DNA of 64,000 bases from Comamonas sp. NLF-1-9 (GCF_019195435.1 NZ_CP078069.1:2968466-3032465); one strand, 5' to 3'; positions 34,977 through 44,792 are shown, numbered from the stretch's first letter. Notes: generated by a model from the letters alone, not told the origin. A program made the numbers and translations.

Positions 34977-36737
34977 ATGCCCAAACCCCTGTTGCCGCCG
35001 GTGCACTACCGCGTGGATCTGCCCGACCCGCGCACCCACCGCTACCACCTCACGCTCACCATCGCGCGGCCGGCGGCGCGCCAGAACCTGTCGCTGCCGG
35101 TGTGGATACCGGGCAGCTACCTGGTGCGCGAGTTCTCCCGCCATCTGGTGAACCTGCGCGCGCGCCAGGGCGGGCGCGCCGTGGTGCTCACCCAGCTGAG
35201 CAAATGCCAGTGGCAGGCGCTGTGCCGCCGCGGCGAGCCGCTGGTGCTGCACTACGAGGTCGTGGCCAGCGACCGCTCGGTGCGCGCCGCCTGGCTGGAT
35301 GCAACGCGCGGCTTCTTCAACGCCACCAGCCTGTGCCTGCGCGTGCACGGCCAGGAAGAGCAGCCGCACGGCCTGCAGGTGCTGCGCCCGGCCGCCTGCG
35401 GCAACTGGCAGCTGGCCACCGCGCTCACCGCGCTCAAGGCCGCGCGCCACGGTTTTGGCAGCTACCAGGCAGCGGGCTACGACGAGCTGGCCGATTGCCC
35501 GGTGGAGATGGGCGTGTTTCAAAGCCTGCGCTTCGTCGCCTGCGGCACGCCGCACCGCCTGGTGGTGAGCGGCGCGCCGGCGTCGTTCGACAGCGCCCGC
35601 CTGCTGCGCGACGTGCGGCGCATCTGCGAAGAGCAGATCCGCTTCTGGAGCGAGGACGCGAGCGCGCCGTTTGCGCACTACACCTTCTTGCTCAATGCGG
35701 CAGACGATGGCTACGGCGGGTTGGAGCACAAGAGCAGCACCGCGCTGATCTGCAACCGGCGCGACCTGCCGCGCCTGGGCCAGGCCAAGGCCCCCGAGGG
35801 CTACACCACGCTGCTTGGCCTGTTCAGCCATGAATACTTTCACGCCTGGAACGTCAAGCGCATGCGCCCCGCCGAGTTCACGCGCTACGACTACACGCAG
35901 GAGAACTACACCGAGCTGCTCTGGTTCTTCGAAGGTTTCACCAGCTACTACGACGACCTGCTGCTGCGCCGCGCCGGCCTGATCGACCAGTCCGGCTACC
36001 TCAAGCTGCTTGCCAAGACCATCAACCAGGTGCTGCAGACCCCCGGGCGCCAGGTGCAAAGCGTGGCTCAGGCGAGCTTTGATGCCTGGGTGCGCTACTA
36101 CCGCCCGGACGAAAACACCCCCGGCACCACGGTCAGCTACTACACCAAGGGCGCGCTCGTTGCGCTGTGCCTGGACCTGTCCCTGCGCAGCAGCGGCCGC
36201 TGCACGCTGGACGACGTCATGCGCGCGCTGTGGCGCACGAGCAAGGGCGGCCCGATCACCGAAGCTGCCGTGCGCCAGCAGCTGCGCCGCTGCTCCGGCC
36301 GGCACTGGGGCGACGAGCTGCACGCCTGGGTGCACGGCACGGGCGAGCTGCCGCTGGCCGAGCTGCTGGCCGCGCATGGCGTGCAGATGAAGAGCGACAC
36401 CGACCAACCGGCCCAGCGCCTGGGCCTGCGCGTGCAGGAGTCGGGCAGCGTGCGGGTCAAGCTGGTGCTTGCCGGCAGCGCGGCAGAGCGCGCGGGCTTC
36501 ATGGCCGGCGACGAATGGCTGGGCGTGGAGGTCGCGGGCGAGGGCTGGCGGCTTGCAAAGCTCGACGACCTGGCGCTGTACGCCGGCGCGCAGCCCGAGC
36601 TCACCGCGCTGGTCGCGCGCGACGCCCGCCTGCTGCGCCTGGCGCTGAGCCTGCCCGCGCCCGACAGCCCCGCAAGCAGCGTGCAGCTCAGCGTCACCGA
36701 GCCGGCGCTGGCCGACCAGTGGCTGGGTCTGCCTTGA
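34977..36737 (+). CDS. M61-family metallopeptidase with C-terminal PDZ-like domain
   Basis: This 586-residue protein has an N-terminal beta domain ([23 protein letters not shown]), a gluzincin-type catalytic domain with HEYFH (H285, E286, H289) in [17 protein letters not shown] and a downstream glutamate in [17 protein letters not shown]-like domain ([16 protein letters not shown]) follows. M61 enzymes remove N-terminal glycine or alanine or cleave other peptides. No signal peptide is seen, so it is probably cytoplasmic. Confidence 0.93.
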   Translation: MPKPLLPPVHYRVDLPDPRTHRYHLTLTIARPAARQNLSLPVWIPGSYLVREFSRHLVNLRARQGGRAVVLTQLSKCQWQALCRRGEPLVLHYEVVASDRSVRAAWLDATRGFFNATSLCLRVHGQEEQPHGLQVLRPAACGNWQLATALTALKAARHGFGSYQAAGYDELADCPVEMGVFQSLRFVACGTPHRLVVSGAPASFDSARLLRDVRRICEEQIRFWSEDASAPFAHYTFLLNAADDGYGGLEHKSSTALICNRRDLPRLGQAKAPEGYTTLLGLFSHEYFHAWNVKRMRPAEFTRYDYTQENYTELLWFFEGFTSYYDDLLLRRAGLIDQSGYLKLLAKTINQVLQTPGRQVQSVAQASFDAWVRYYRPDENTPGTTVSYYTKGALVALCLDLSLRSSGRCTLDDVMRALWRTSKGGPITEAAVRQQLRRCSGRHWGDELHAWVHGTGELPLAELLAAHGVQMKSDTDQPAQRLGLRVQESGSVRVKLVLAGSAAERAGFMAGDEWLGVEVAGEGWRLAKLDDLALYAGAQPELTALVARDARLLRLALSLPAPDSPASSVQLSVTEPALADQWLGLP

Positions 36738-36810
36738 GCGCTGGCTCCGCTTCGCGCGGCCGCCAGTCGCTATATTCAGGCGTTTGAACCCACAAACACC
36801 GGAGCAAGCC

Positions 36811-37590
36811 ATGGCCTACGAATGCATTCTCACCCGCGTGGAAGCCGAGAAAGTCGGCGTCATCCAGCTCAACCGCCCCAAGGCGCTCAACGCGCTGAAC
36901 GACCAGCTCATGGACGAGCTGGGCGCGGCGCTCAAGGCCTTTGACGCCGACGAGTCCATAGGCTGCATCGTGCTCACCGGCAGCGAAAAAGCCTTTGCCG
37001 CCGGCGCCGACATCACCATGATGGCCAAGTACAGCTTTGCCGACGCCTACAAGGGCGACTACATCACGCGCAACTGGGAGACCATCCGCTCCATCCGCAA
37101 GCCCGTCATCGCCGCCGTGAGCGGCTACGCCCTGGGCGGCGGCTGCGAGCTGGCCATGATGTGCGACTTCATCATCGCCGCGGACAACGCCAGATTCGGC
37201 CAGCCCGAAATCAAGCTCGGCGTCATCCCCGGCGCCGGCGGCACCCAGCGCCTGCCGCGCGCCGTCGGCAAATCCAAGGCCATGGACATGGCGCTCACCG
37301 CCCGCATGATGGACGCGCAGGAAGCCGAGCGCGCCGGGCTGGTCAGCCGCGTCGTCGCGCTGGACAAGCTGATGGAAGAGACGCTTGCCGCCGCCATCAC
37401 CATCAGCGGCTTCTCGCAGATCGCCGTCATGGCCGCCAAGGAATCGGTCAACCGCGCCTTTGAAGGCGGCCTGAGCGACGGCGTGATGTTCGAGCGGCGC
37501 CTGTTTCATTCGCTGTTTGCAACGCAAGACCAGAAGGAAGGCATGGACGCCTTCGTGAACAAGCGCCAGGCGAAGTTCACCCACCAATAA
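36811..37590 (+). CDS. Enoyl-CoA hydratase (crotonase family)
   Basis: The 259-residue enzyme has [13 protein letters not shown] and [20 protein letters not shown] (oxyanion hole), with the catalytic glutamates in [24 protein letters not shown]. This pattern is that of short-chain enoyl-CoA hydratases (EC 4.2.1.17) used in beta-oxidation. The ATG at 36811 follows a GGAGCAAG site. It stands alone, so the pathway is not fixed by context. Confidence 0.93.
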   Translation: MAYECILTRVEAEKVGVIQLNRPKALNALNDQLMDELGAALKAFDADESIGCIVLTGSEKAFAAGADITMMAKYSFADAYKGDYITRNWETIRSIRKPVIAAVSGYALGGGCELAMMCDFIIAADNARFGQPEIKLGVIPGAGGTQRLPRAVGKSKAMDMALTARMMDAQEAERAGLVSRVVALDKLMEETLAAAITISGFSQIAVMAAKESVNRAFEGGLSDGVMFERRLFHSLFATQDQKEGMDAFVNKRQAKFTHQ

Positions 37591-37595
37591 AATAC

Positions 37596-37648
37596 CGGTC
37601 ACATACGGCTCTGGCGCTTGCTGGACAAGCGCTTGCAGCTATCAATTC
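37596..37648 (+). repeat. 50-bp dispersed element, copy before the NYN gene
   Basis: CACATACGGCTCTGG, then CGCTTGCTGGACAAGCG and CTTGCAGCTATCAATTC. It ends 11 bases before the next ATG and fills the gap after the hydratase gene. Confidence 0.8.
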
Positions 37649-37659
37649 AGGGGTGAATC

Positions 37660-38517
37660 ATGGACAAGGATCTCGCGGCCCCGTTTCGCATCGCCTTGCT
37701 GATCGACGCCGACAATGCGCCGGCGGAGCTGATCGACGAGATCCTCACCGAGCTCTCCACCCTTGGTGTCATCAACATCCGGCGGGCCTACGGCAACTGG
37801 ACCAAGCACGCCCTGGAGGGCTGGCGCGCGCGGCTGCTGGAGTTTGCCATCCGGCCTATGCAGCAATTCGACTACTCGCGGCAGAAGAACGCCAGCGACA
37901 TGGCGATGACCGTGGACGCGATGGAGCTGCTCTACACCGAGCGCCCGGACGCGTTCGGCATCGTGTCCTCGGACGCGGATTTCACCCCGCTGGTCATGCA
38001 CCTGCGCGCCAAGGGAGCCGCCGTGTTCGGTTTTGGCGCGGCGCAGACGCCCAAGCCCTTCGTCAACGCCTGTTCCCGCTTCCTGTACCTGGAGGCCTTG
38101 CGCGACGCGGCGGCAGAAGCCGAGGCGGACGCCGCCCCTGCTGGCGCAGAGCGCGCGCCGGCGGCCGCCCCCAATGCGCCCGCCCGGCCCCCGCGTTCGA
38201 GCGCCCATGCCGATACGCCCACCCCCGCTGCGGCCCCCGTTCCCGCAGCGCAACGCATGCGCGTGCCCACGGCGCAACTGCGCCAGGACACCGCGCTGAT
38301 GAACCTGCTGCGCGACGCGGTGAACGCGATGCAAGACGAATCGGGCTGGGCCAAGGTGAGCGCGGTCGGCACCCAGATCAGCAACAAGGCCAGTTTCGAT
38401 CCGCGCAACTACGGCTACGCCACCCTGAGCAAGCTGCTGGTGGCCATCGGCGCGTTCGACTTCCGCGACGAGGGGACGTCCCGCGTCAGCGTGCGCGACA
38501 AGCGCCACGGCTCTTGA
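37660..38517 (+). CDS. NYN-domain ribonuclease-like protein with C-terminal OST-HTH/LOTUS domain
   Basis: This 285-residue protein has an N-terminal NYN (PIN-like) domain with acidic residues in ALLIDADNAPAELI, SDMAMTVDAMELLY and GIVSSDADFTPLV. A proline/alanine-rich linker (about residues 155-205) leads to a C-terminal OST-HTH domain (MNLLRDAVNAMQDESGWAKVSAVGTQI, FDPRNYGYATLSKLL). It is probably an RNase guided by an RNA-binding domain; the target is unknown. Confidence 0.88.
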   Translation: MDKDLAAPFRIALLIDADNAPAELIDEILTELSTLGVINIRRAYGNWTKHALEGWRARLLEFAIRPMQQFDYSRQKNASDMAMTVDAMELLYTERPDAFGIVSSDADFTPLVMHLRAKGAAVFGFGAAQTPKPFVNACSRFLYLEALRDAAAEAEADAAPAGAERAPAAAPNAPARPPRSSAHADTPTPAAAPVPAAQRMRVPTAQLRQDTALMNLLRDAVNAMQDESGWAKVSAVGTQISNKASFDPRNYGYATLSKLLVAIGAFDFRDEGTSRVSVRDKRHGS

Positions 38518-38631
38518 GTGCGAGCGCCCCGCGCTGCCCGCGGCCGGGCAAGCGCAGGCGCTGCAAGGAAAGCGCAGCAGCCCCGCGCAACTGCCGGAAG
38601 GGGCGTCTTTTCGGCTAAAATGCGCGCCTTC

Positions 38632-38708
38632 GGTGGTATAGCTCAGTTGGTTAGAGCGCAGCATTCATAATGCTGATGTCCCAGGTTCAAGTCCCGGTAC
38701 CACCACCA
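38632..38708 (+). tRNA. tRNA-Met (CAT anticodon)
   Basis: The acceptor stem GGTGGTA pairs with TACCACC, the D-loop is GCTCAGTTGGTTAGAGC, the anticodon loop is TTCATAA between CAGCA and TGCTG, the T-arm is CCAGGTTCAAGTCCCGG, and CCA is encoded at 38706-38708. The paired first position (G1:C72) excludes initiator tRNA. Elongator Met is most likely; Ile2 (lysidine-modified CAT) is the alternative. Confidence 0.95.
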
Positions 38709-38740
38709 AACAAGGGGTTTACAAAGCCCCACGACACCTC

Positions 38741-38775
38741 AAAACCCGCTCCTGTCACAGGGAAGCGGGTTTTCT
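38741..38775 (+). terminator. Intrinsic terminator after tRNA-Met
   Basis: AAAACCCGCT (38741-38750) pairs perfectly with AGCGGGTTTT (38764-38773), with a nested CCTGT/ACAGG in the loop and a T-rich run behind. It suits both strands. Confidence 0.85.
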
Positions 38776-39195
38776 TTGCTCCGATTCGTGCTCCCGAAGA
38801 ATGCCACTACAGGGTGGACGGCAGTTGAATCAAGCCCGGCGATGGCGCTCTGGCCGTGAATTCCCAAGCCCCTGCGAAAGCGCATGAAGGCCGAGGGCAG
38901 TCACCATGCGCAACCCCGAGTCAGTGCCAGGCGCAACCTCGGCCTTCACGCGCAATGGGCGACAATGCCCCTCACGAAGCCATTTTGCAAGGATTCCATC
39001 GACATGTAGCACCCGTCCAGGCCAAGAAGTTGATCACCGTCACTGCGATGGCAGTGGTGCGTCCGTGATTTGCCGCAAGCAGTCGTGACTGCCCGGGCAA
39101 GCGCGGCGCGTACTGCTGGCGACAGGCAAGGCATTTGCGCGCCTGCTCGCATCGCACGACACGGTTCTTTCTTGACCTGTACAAAGGACTGCAAC
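38776..39195. other. Stretch without a recognisable gene
   Basis: About 420 bases between the tRNA terminator and the next gene. Several short open frames exist on both strands but none has a family pattern. The base composition is less GC-rich than around it, which may mark old insertion debris. I see no repeat of the two dispersed families here. Confidence 0.5.
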
Positions 39196-39588
39196 ATGTC
39201 GAAAGCACAATTCATCGAATCCACCTCGTCTGACCCCGCGGAGCGGGCCATCGCTCGCAAGGTCACGGGGATACTCAACGACACAAGGTTGGACCGGGAG
39301 CAACGGCAAGCGCTCGTGAAGCGCGCGCAACGCGAGCTCACCGAGTACCGTCTGCGCAAGGCAAGCCAGGCGCAACTGGTCAGCCAGGCAAGCAGCGCGA
39401 AGCTGCCGGTTGGCTACCAGGCACGTGGCGCACGGGTCGCCAACGGGCGAGTGGAAGTCGCAGCCTTCAAGCGCAATGGCGGTTTCGTCTGGCTGGACGC
39501 GGGAGAGGCTCCGCAAGGAGCGGCACGCCATCAAATACTGACTCTGCCGGGCAAGGCCGCGAGCGGCAAACAGATGCCGATCAAGTAG
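39196..39588 (+). CDS. Hypothetical small basic protein
   Basis: The 130-residue protein (MSKAQFIESTSSDPAERAIA) has a helical, charged first half (LDREQRQALVKRAQRELTEYRLRKA) and a strand-like, lysine-containing second half. An AAGGAC site precedes the ATG. There is no signal peptide, membrane segment or known motif. Its codon use is milder than that of its neighbours, so it may be acquired. The function is unknown. Confidence 0.55.
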   Translation: MSKAQFIESTSSDPAERAIARKVTGILNDTRLDREQRQALVKRAQRELTEYRLRKASQAQLVSQASSAKLPVGYQARGARVANGRVEVAAFKRNGGFVWLDAGEAPQGAARHQILTLPGKAASGKQMPIK

Positions 39589-39736
39589 CCATCAACTTCG
39601 CGCCTCGGGAGCAAGGTTGCAGTGGTGTCTTGCCTGGCTTCTGCAGCGCGCCGGACGCTCGCTTCGGACTTGGGTGCATACGGCGTCGCGCTTTTGCAAG
39701 ACGGCCGCATCCAGCCACCGGGCGGTGCTGCCCGGT

Positions 39737-40051
39737 TCAATATCCGCCAAACAGCGCGTCCAGCGCATTGGCGATCAGCCCGGCCTGTGCCCGCAGGTTG
39801 GCCACGGGTTTTTTCAGGGCGGACAGGGGCAGCGCGCCCAGAGCGGCCGCGTCGAGGATGACGGCGGTGCCTTCGACTTCCAGCGCAGGATTGAGGTCGC
39901 GCAGCGGCAGCGGCACGCGGCGCGCGCTGCGCAGAGGGATGACGACGCGTGTCTGCAAGCCGCTGATGTACTCGTTTTGCACGTCCAGCAGAAACGGCGT
40001 GGTGGCGCGCAGCGCTGCGTCGGGATGCCGGTACACGTCAAAGCGCGCCAT
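39737..40051 (-). CDS. ccdB: CcdB-family gyrase-poison toxin
   Basis: The 104-residue protein reads ARFDVYRHPDAALRATTPFLLDVQNEYISGLQTRVVIPL, the SH3-like CcdB fold, and ends GLIANALDALFGGY. In F-plasmid CcdB the end is W-G-I; here it is G-G-Y, so gyrase binding could differ. It follows ccdA with a 3-base gap. Confidence 0.88.
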   Translation of the reverse strand: MARFDVYRHPDAALRATTPFLLDVQNEYISGLQTRVVIPLRSARRVPLPLRDLNPALEVEGTAVILDAAALGALPLSALKKPVANLRAQAGLIANALDALFGGY

Positions 40052-40054
40052 GGC

Positions 40055-40294
40055 TCAGAAGCTGCGGTACTGCGCCAGCGGCAGGCCCTCGCTGTCGATG
40101 CGGGCGTTGTAGGCGGCGATGGCCTCCTGGTTGGCGCTGTTCCAGCGTTCCCAATAGCGGCGCTGAACTTCGGCGGCCAGAAGTTCATCGACCGTTTGGG
40201 AGAGGTTCATGCCCATCTCCCGCGCCGCTTCCAGCACTTTGCTGTTGAGCGAAAGGTTGGTGGATTTCTTGGGCGCGTTGTCGAAGCGGAGCAT
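40055..40294 (-). CDS. ccdA: CcdA-family antitoxin
   Basis: The 79-residue protein has a ribbon-helix-helix N-terminus (KKSTNLSLNSKVLEAAREMGMNLSQTVDELL) and the C-terminal toxin-binding tail with RYWERWNSANQEAIAAYNARIDSEGLPL, standard for CcdA. The ATG at 40294 begins the conserved region; an upstream in-frame start would add ten residues. Confidence 0.9.
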   Translation of the reverse strand: MLRFDNAPKKSTNLSLNSKVLEAAREMGMNLSQTVDELLAAEVQRRYWERWNSANQEAIAAYNARIDSEGLPLAQYRSF

Positions 40295-40364
40295 GGCGGC
40301 ATTCCCATCACGATGAATGCGCATATTTTATGCGCATCAACCTCGCGGGCCTGCCGTCACGGCC

Positions 40365-41672
40365 TCAATTGGCCAGCCGCACCATTCCCGCCGCCGCCGT
40401 CTGGTGGCTTGCGTCGTCGATCAGGATGAAGGCGCCGGTGCTCTGCTGTTTGTCGTAGTCGTCCAGCGCCAGCGCGTCGCGCGTGCGCAGACGCACGCGG
40501 CCGATGTCGTTGCTGGCGAGCGGCCCGTCGTGGGGCACGGTGCGCAGTTCGCTGATGTCGCGCTTGCTGGTCACCGCCGTGATGCGCGCCTGGGTGAGGC
40601 GCGCGCCTTGCTTGAGCCAGTACCAGCGCGCGGGGTTGAGCGCCTGGCGGTCCAGCCAGCACAGGTCGGCTTCGAACTCGCGTGCTACCCGGGGTGAGTT
40701 GGCCCCCGTTACCAGCAGGTCGCCGCGCGAGACGTCGATCTCGCGGTCCAGCACCACGGTGACGCTGTCGCCCGCGGCGGCGATCTGCAGCGCCTGCTCG
40801 CCCAGCTGGATGGCTTGCACCTGGGCGGTTTCGCCGCTGGGCAGCACCGTCACCACGTCGCCTGCGCGCAGCGGGCCGCCTTGCACCTGGCCGGCATAGC
40901 CGCGAAAGGCGTGGGTGGTGCTGCCTTCGTGGCGTATCACCCATTGCACGAAGAGGCGGCTGCCTTGCTCTGCGGCGGCGTCCCTGTCCAGCGGCAGGGA
41001 TTCCAGCAGCGCCAGCAGCGGCTGGCCCGCGTACCAGGGCATGTGCGGGCTGGGCTGCACCACGTTGTCGCCCGTCAGCGCCGACAGCGGCACGCAATGC
41101 GGCGTGTCCATGCCCAGCCGCTGGGCAAGCTGCTCGACCGCCGTGCGGATGCGCTGGTACACCGCCGGGTCCCACTGCACCTGATCCATCTTGTTGATCG
41201 CGATGACGACGTGGCGCAGGCCCAGCAGTTGGGCCAGGGTGGCGTGGCGCTTGGTCTGGGGCAGCAGCTCGCCGCCCTGGGCGCGCGCGGCGTCGATCAG
41301 GAGGACGGCGGCGTCCGCCGTGGAGGCGCCGGTGACCATGTTGCGCGTGTACTGCTCGTGTCCGGGGGCGTCGGCGATGATGAACTTGCGCGCCGGGGTG
41401 GCGAAGTAGCGGTAGGCGACGTCGATCGTGATGCCTTGTTCGCGCTCGGCTTCGAGGCCGTCGGTGAGCAGCGCCAGATCGAGCGCATCGGCCGGCGCGC
41501 GCGAATAGCGCGAGCCCGAGATCGCGCTGAGCTGGTCGGCGAACACGCCCTTGCTGTCGAGCAGCAGGCGGCCGATCAGCGTGGATTTGCCGTCGTCGAC
41601 AGAACCGGCGGTGACCAGGCGCAGCACGCCCTTGTTGCGCGCTTCGGGCCAGAGATCATTGATGGCATTCAT
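40365..41672 (-). CDS. cysN: Sulfate adenylyltransferase subunit 1 (GTPase)
   Basis: This 435-residue GTPase couples GTP hydrolysis to APS formation with CysD. The G-domain starts VLRLVTAGSVDDGKSTLIGRLLLD, with DAPGHEQYTRNM and NKMD motifs. The length shows there is no fused APS kinase. The start overlaps the cysD stop by one base (TGATG). It is the last gene of the minus-strand sulfur cluster. Confidence 0.96.
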   Translation of the reverse strand: MNAINDLWPEARNKGVLRLVTAGSVDDGKSTLIGRLLLDSKGVFADQLSAISGSRYSRAPADALDLALLTDGLEAEREQGITIDVAYRYFATPARKFIIADAPGHEQYTRNMVTGASTADAAVLLIDAARAQGGELLPQTKRHATLAQLLGLRHVVIAINKMDQVQWDPAVYQRIRTAVEQLAQRLGMDTPHCVPLSALTGDNVVQPSPHMPWYAGQPLLALLESLPLDRDAAAEQGSRLFVQWVIRHEGSTTHAFRGYAGQVQGGPLRAGDVVTVLPSGETAQVQAIQLGEQALQIAAAGDSVTVVLDREIDVSRGDLLVTGANSPRVAREFEADLCWLDRQALNPARWYWLKQGARLTQARITAVTSKRDISELRTVPHDGPLASNDIGRVRLRTRDALALDDYDKQQSTGAFILIDDASHQTAAAGMVRLAN

Positions 41673-42586
41673 CAGAAGTACCCCATTTTCTTGCGCCGTT
41701 CCATCGACGCCTCGTTGAGCTTGTCGTCCATGCGTGTGGCGCCGCGTTCGGTGATCGTGGTCACTGCCGTCTCGGCAATGATGTCGGCGGGCGTGGCGGC
41801 GTCGGACTGCACCGGGCAGGTGCAGGACACGTCGCCCACGGTGCGAAAGCGCACGCGCACTTCTTCCACTACCTCGCCCTCGCGCGCCGGGGTGAGTGGC
41901 GTGACCGGGGCGAGCAAGCCCTTGCGGCGCACGACGGAGCGCACGTGGCTGTAGTAGATGCTGGGCAGGGCGAGCTCTTCGCGGGCGATGTACTGCCAGA
42001 TGTCGAGCTCGGTCCAGTTGGAGATGGGGAAGACGCGGATGTTTTCGCCCGGGTGTACGCGGGTGTTGTAGAGGTTCCAGAGCTCGGGGCGCTGGTTCTT
42101 CGGGTCCCACTGGCCGAATTCGTCGCGAAACGAGCAGATGCGCTCCTTGGCGCGGGCCTTTTCTTCATCGCGGCGCGCGCCGCCAATGCAGGCGTCGAAG
42201 GCAAACTCGGCGATGGCTTCGAGCAGCGTCGTGGCCTGGGCGGCGTTGCGCGAGTCGTTTTCGTGGCGCAGCACCACGCTGCCGCGGGCAATGGAGTCTT
42301 GCACGCTGCGCACGATCAGCCGTTCGCCCAGCTCCTGCGCGCGCTGGTCACGAAAGGCGATGACTTCGGGGAAGTTGTGCCCGGTGTCCACATGCAGCAG
42401 CGGGAAGGGGAATTTGGCCGGACGAAAGGCTTTTTCCGCCAGGCGCAGCAGCACGCAGGAATCCTTGCCGCCGGAAAACAGCAGCACCGGCCGCTCGCAC
42501 TCGGCGGCAACCTCGCGCAGGATGTGGATGGACTCGGATTCCAGCCAATCCAGATGGGTACGTTGGGGGGCGGTGATGGCAGTCAT
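41672..42586 (-). CDS. cysD: Sulfate adenylyltransferase subunit 2
   Basis: The 304-residue PP-loop enzyme makes adenylyl sulfate from ATP and sulfate. It has the PP-loop LLFSGGKDSCVLLRLAEKAF, then HVDTGHNFPEVIAFRD and GGARRDEEKARAKERICSFRD. Length and motifs match CysD. It is followed by cysN with a one-base overlap; the gap to cysH is four bases. Confidence 0.97.
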   Translation of the reverse strand: MTAITAPQRTHLDWLESESIHILREVAAECERPVLLFSGGKDSCVLLRLAEKAFRPAKFPFPLLHVDTGHNFPEVIAFRDQRAQELGERLIVRSVQDSIARGSVVLRHENDSRNAAQATTLLEAIAEFAFDACIGGARRDEEKARAKERICSFRDEFGQWDPKNQRPELWNLYNTRVHPGENIRVFPISNWTELDIWQYIAREELALPSIYYSHVRSVVRRKGLLAPVTPLTPAREGEVVEEVRVRFRTVGDVSCTCPVQSDAATPADIIAETAVTTITERGATRMDDKLNEASMERRKKMGYF

Positions 42587-42590
42587 GGCT

Positions 42591-43334
42591 TCAGGCGGCG
42601 GGGGGCGGGTCGGCGGGTTCAAGAGGGCTGGCGGCGTTGGCCGCGGTGTGCAGGCCGCATTCGGCGTTGTTTCTCTGCTCCCACCACCAGCGGCCGGCGC
42701 GGATGTCTTCGCCGGGGCGTATCGCGCGCGTGCAGCATTCGCAACCGATAGAGGCGTAGCCCCGGTCGTGCAGCGGGTTGTAGGGAATGTCCAGCGCGCG
42801 CACCACGGCCCAGACTTCGTCGGTGTGCCAACTGGCCAGCGGGTTGTATTTGTGCAGGCCGAAGGCTTCGTCCCACTGCGCTTCGGGCAGCTCGGCGCGC
42901 GTGCTGGACTGCTCGCGCCGCTGGCCGGTGATCCAGGCGCTGTGGCCCGCAAGCACGCGGCGCAGCGGCTGCACTTTGCGGATGTCGCAGCACAGCTTGC
43001 GCAGCTCCACGCTCTCATAAAAGGCGTTCAGGCCGTGGGTTTGCACGTAGTTGCGCACCGCCTCCGGCTCGGGGTGCAGCACTTGGACGGTGATGCCGTA
43101 GCGCTGCTCGATGGTGCCGACCATGGCCAGCGTTTCCTTGTGCAGGCGGCCGGTGTCCAGCATGAAGACGCCCAGGCGCGTGGGCACTTGCATCAGCGCG
43201 TGAATCAGCAGCGTGTCTTCCACGCCCATGGAGGAGGCGAGCAGTGCGTCCGGGTGTTCCTCGGCGATGCCTTGCAGCAGGGCAAGCAAGGCGTTCCAGC
43301 GCTGCGCCAAGGGTGTGGTCAAGGTGTTGGCCAT
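42591..43334 (-). CDS. cysH: Adenylyl-sulfate (APS) reductase, iron-sulfur type
   Basis: The 247-residue reductase converts APS to sulfite using thioredoxin. Cysteine pairs in RKLCCDIRKVQPL and IGCECCTRAI mark the [4Fe-4S] class that uses APS directly, unlike the PAPS-specific E. coli enzyme. No APS kinase gene is seen, in agreement. The catalytic C-terminal cysteine is in NAECGLH. The gene is tightly packed between cysG and cysD. Confidence 0.93.
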   Translation of the reverse strand: MANTLTTPLAQRWNALLALLQGIAEEHPDALLASSMGVEDTLLIHALMQVPTRLGVFMLDTGRLHKETLAMVGTIEQRYGITVQVLHPEPEAVRNYVQTHGLNAFYESVELRKLCCDIRKVQPLRRVLAGHSAWITGQRREQSSTRAELPEAQWDEAFGLHKYNPLASWHTDEVWAVVRALDIPYNPLHDRGYASIGCECCTRAIRPGEDIRAGRWWWEQRNNAECGLHTAANAASPLEPADPPPAA

Positions 43335-43347
43335 GAAGCTGTCCTTT

Positions 43348-44781
43348 CTATGCGGCGAGCAGCGCGCCGTCTTCGGGCGCGCGGGTCGCGCCAGCGCGTG
43401 CTGGCGATGTCAGGGTCTGGCCAAACCACGCGAGCTCTTGCCCCAGCGCGGCGACCTCGCCGACGATGAGCAGCGCGGGCGAGGCGATGGCGTGCGCGCG
43501 GGCCTCATCGAGCACGGTGGCCAGCGTGGCGTGCAGCGTGCGCTGTTCGGGGCGCGAGCCGTTTTCCACAATGGCGCAGGCGGTGTCTGCGGGCAGATCG
43601 CGCAGCAGTTGGGCGCGCAGCGTGCCCAGGCGCTCCACGCCCATGTAATAGACCCGTGTGTGGCCGCTTTCGGTGCGGGCCGCTTCGGCATCGGCGCTGC
43701 GGTGCGCAGTGGCCAGCGTGAGCCGGTCGGCCAGGCCGCGGTGCGTGAGCGGGATGCCCGCATAGGCACCGCAGGCGAGCGCCGCGGTGATGCCGGGCAC
43801 CACTTCGCAGGCGATGCCGTGTGCACGCAGCGCCAGAAGTTCTTCGCCGCCGCGCCCATAGACCAGCGGGTCGCCGCCCTTGAGCCGCACCACGGTGAGG
43901 CCCTGGCGGGCGTGCTCCAGCATCAGCGCGTGGATGCGCCGCTGCGTGGCTTCGTGGTCTTCGCCGGGGGTCTTGCCCACGCTGATGCGCAAGGCGTCGC
44001 GCCGGGCCAGTTGCAGGACTTCGTCGCTCACCAGGCGGTCGTGCAGGATGACGTCGGCCTCGTTGAGCGCGCGCAGGCCGCGCAGGGTCAAAAGCCCCGG
44101 GTCGCCCGGCCCGGCGCCGACCAGCAGCACCTTGCCTGGCACCGGCGATTCGCCCTCGTTCAGGGCTTGCGCGAGCAGAGCTTCAGCGCGTTCGGGCTGC
44201 GCGGCGCGCAGCGCATCGTGCACCGGGCCATCGAGCAGCCAGTGGTAAAAGCGCCGACGCGCGGCAAGCTGCGGGCGGGTACGGCGGATGGCGGCGCGCC
44301 GGCGCCGGGCGAGGGCCGTGAGTGCACCAATCGAGGGCGCGACCAGCGCTTCGATGCGCTCGCGCAGGCGCCGCGCAATCACCGGGGCGGCGCCGCCCGA
44401 GGAGATGGCGATGGTGATGGGGGCGCGGTCCACGATGGCGGGCACCTGCGCGCTGGAGCGTGCGGCGTCGTCGACCACGTTGCACCACAGGTGGCGCTCG
44501 GCGGCGGCAACGGCTACCGCGTGGTTCAGCGCCTCGTCGTCGGTGGCGGCGATCACCAGCCACATGCCGTTGAGCCAGCGCGGCTCGAAGGTGCTGAGGT
44601 GCAGATCGATCTCGCCACGCTCGGCCTGCGCCTGCACGCTGGGGTGTGCGGCTTTGGCTACCACGGTGACGCGCGCGCCGGCCGAGCGCAGCAGCGCGAT
44701 CTTGCGCGCGGCGACGAGGCCGGCGCCCACCACCAGCACGCGGCGCCCGCGCAGATCCAGAAACAGCGGAAAGTGCTCCAT
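43348..44781 (-). CDS. cysG: Siroheme synthase CysG (trifunctional)
   Basis: The 477-residue fusion has an N-terminal precorrin-2 dehydrogenase/ferrochelatase part ([38 protein letters not shown]) and a C-terminal uroporphyrinogen-III methyltransferase part ([36 protein letters not shown]). It supplies siroheme to CysI next door. An in-frame TTG at 44796 exists, but the ATG at 44781 fits the family N-terminus ([10 protein letters not shown]). Confidence 0.95.
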   Translation of the reverse strand: MEHFPLFLDLRGRRVLVVGAGLVAARKIALLRSAGARVTVVAKAAHPSVQAQAERGEIDLHLSTFEPRWLNGMWLVIAATDDEALNHAVAVAAAERHLWCNVVDDAARSSAQVPAIVDRAPITIAISSGGAAPVIARRLRERIEALVAPSIGALTALARRRRAAIRRTRPQLAARRRFYHWLLDGPVHDALRAAQPERAEALLAQALNEGESPVPGKVLLVGAGPGDPGLLTLRGLRALNEADVILHDRLVSDEVLQLARRDALRISVGKTPGEDHEATQRRIHALMLEHARQGLTVVRLKGGDPLVYGRGGEELLALRAHGIACEVVPGITAALACGAYAGIPLTHRGLADRLTLATAHRSADAEAARTESGHTRVYYMGVERLGTLRAQLLRDLPADTACAIVENGSRPEQRTLHATLATVLDEARAHAIASPALLIVGEVAALGQELAWFGQTLTSPARAGATRAPEDGALLAA

Positions 44782-44792
44782 GGCGCCGGCGC

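Noticed and set aside
34593..36812. 739-codon open frame on the minus strand opposite the M61 peptidase
   Set aside because: Antisense of dsbC and the peptidase, with no recognisable domains.
38632..38708. Initiator tRNA-fMet
   Set aside because: The first acceptor pair is a normal G:C; initiator tRNAs have a mismatch there.
38830..39012. Short minus-strand open frame after tRNA-Met
   Set aside because: Sixty codons, no ribosome-binding site of note and no family resemblance.
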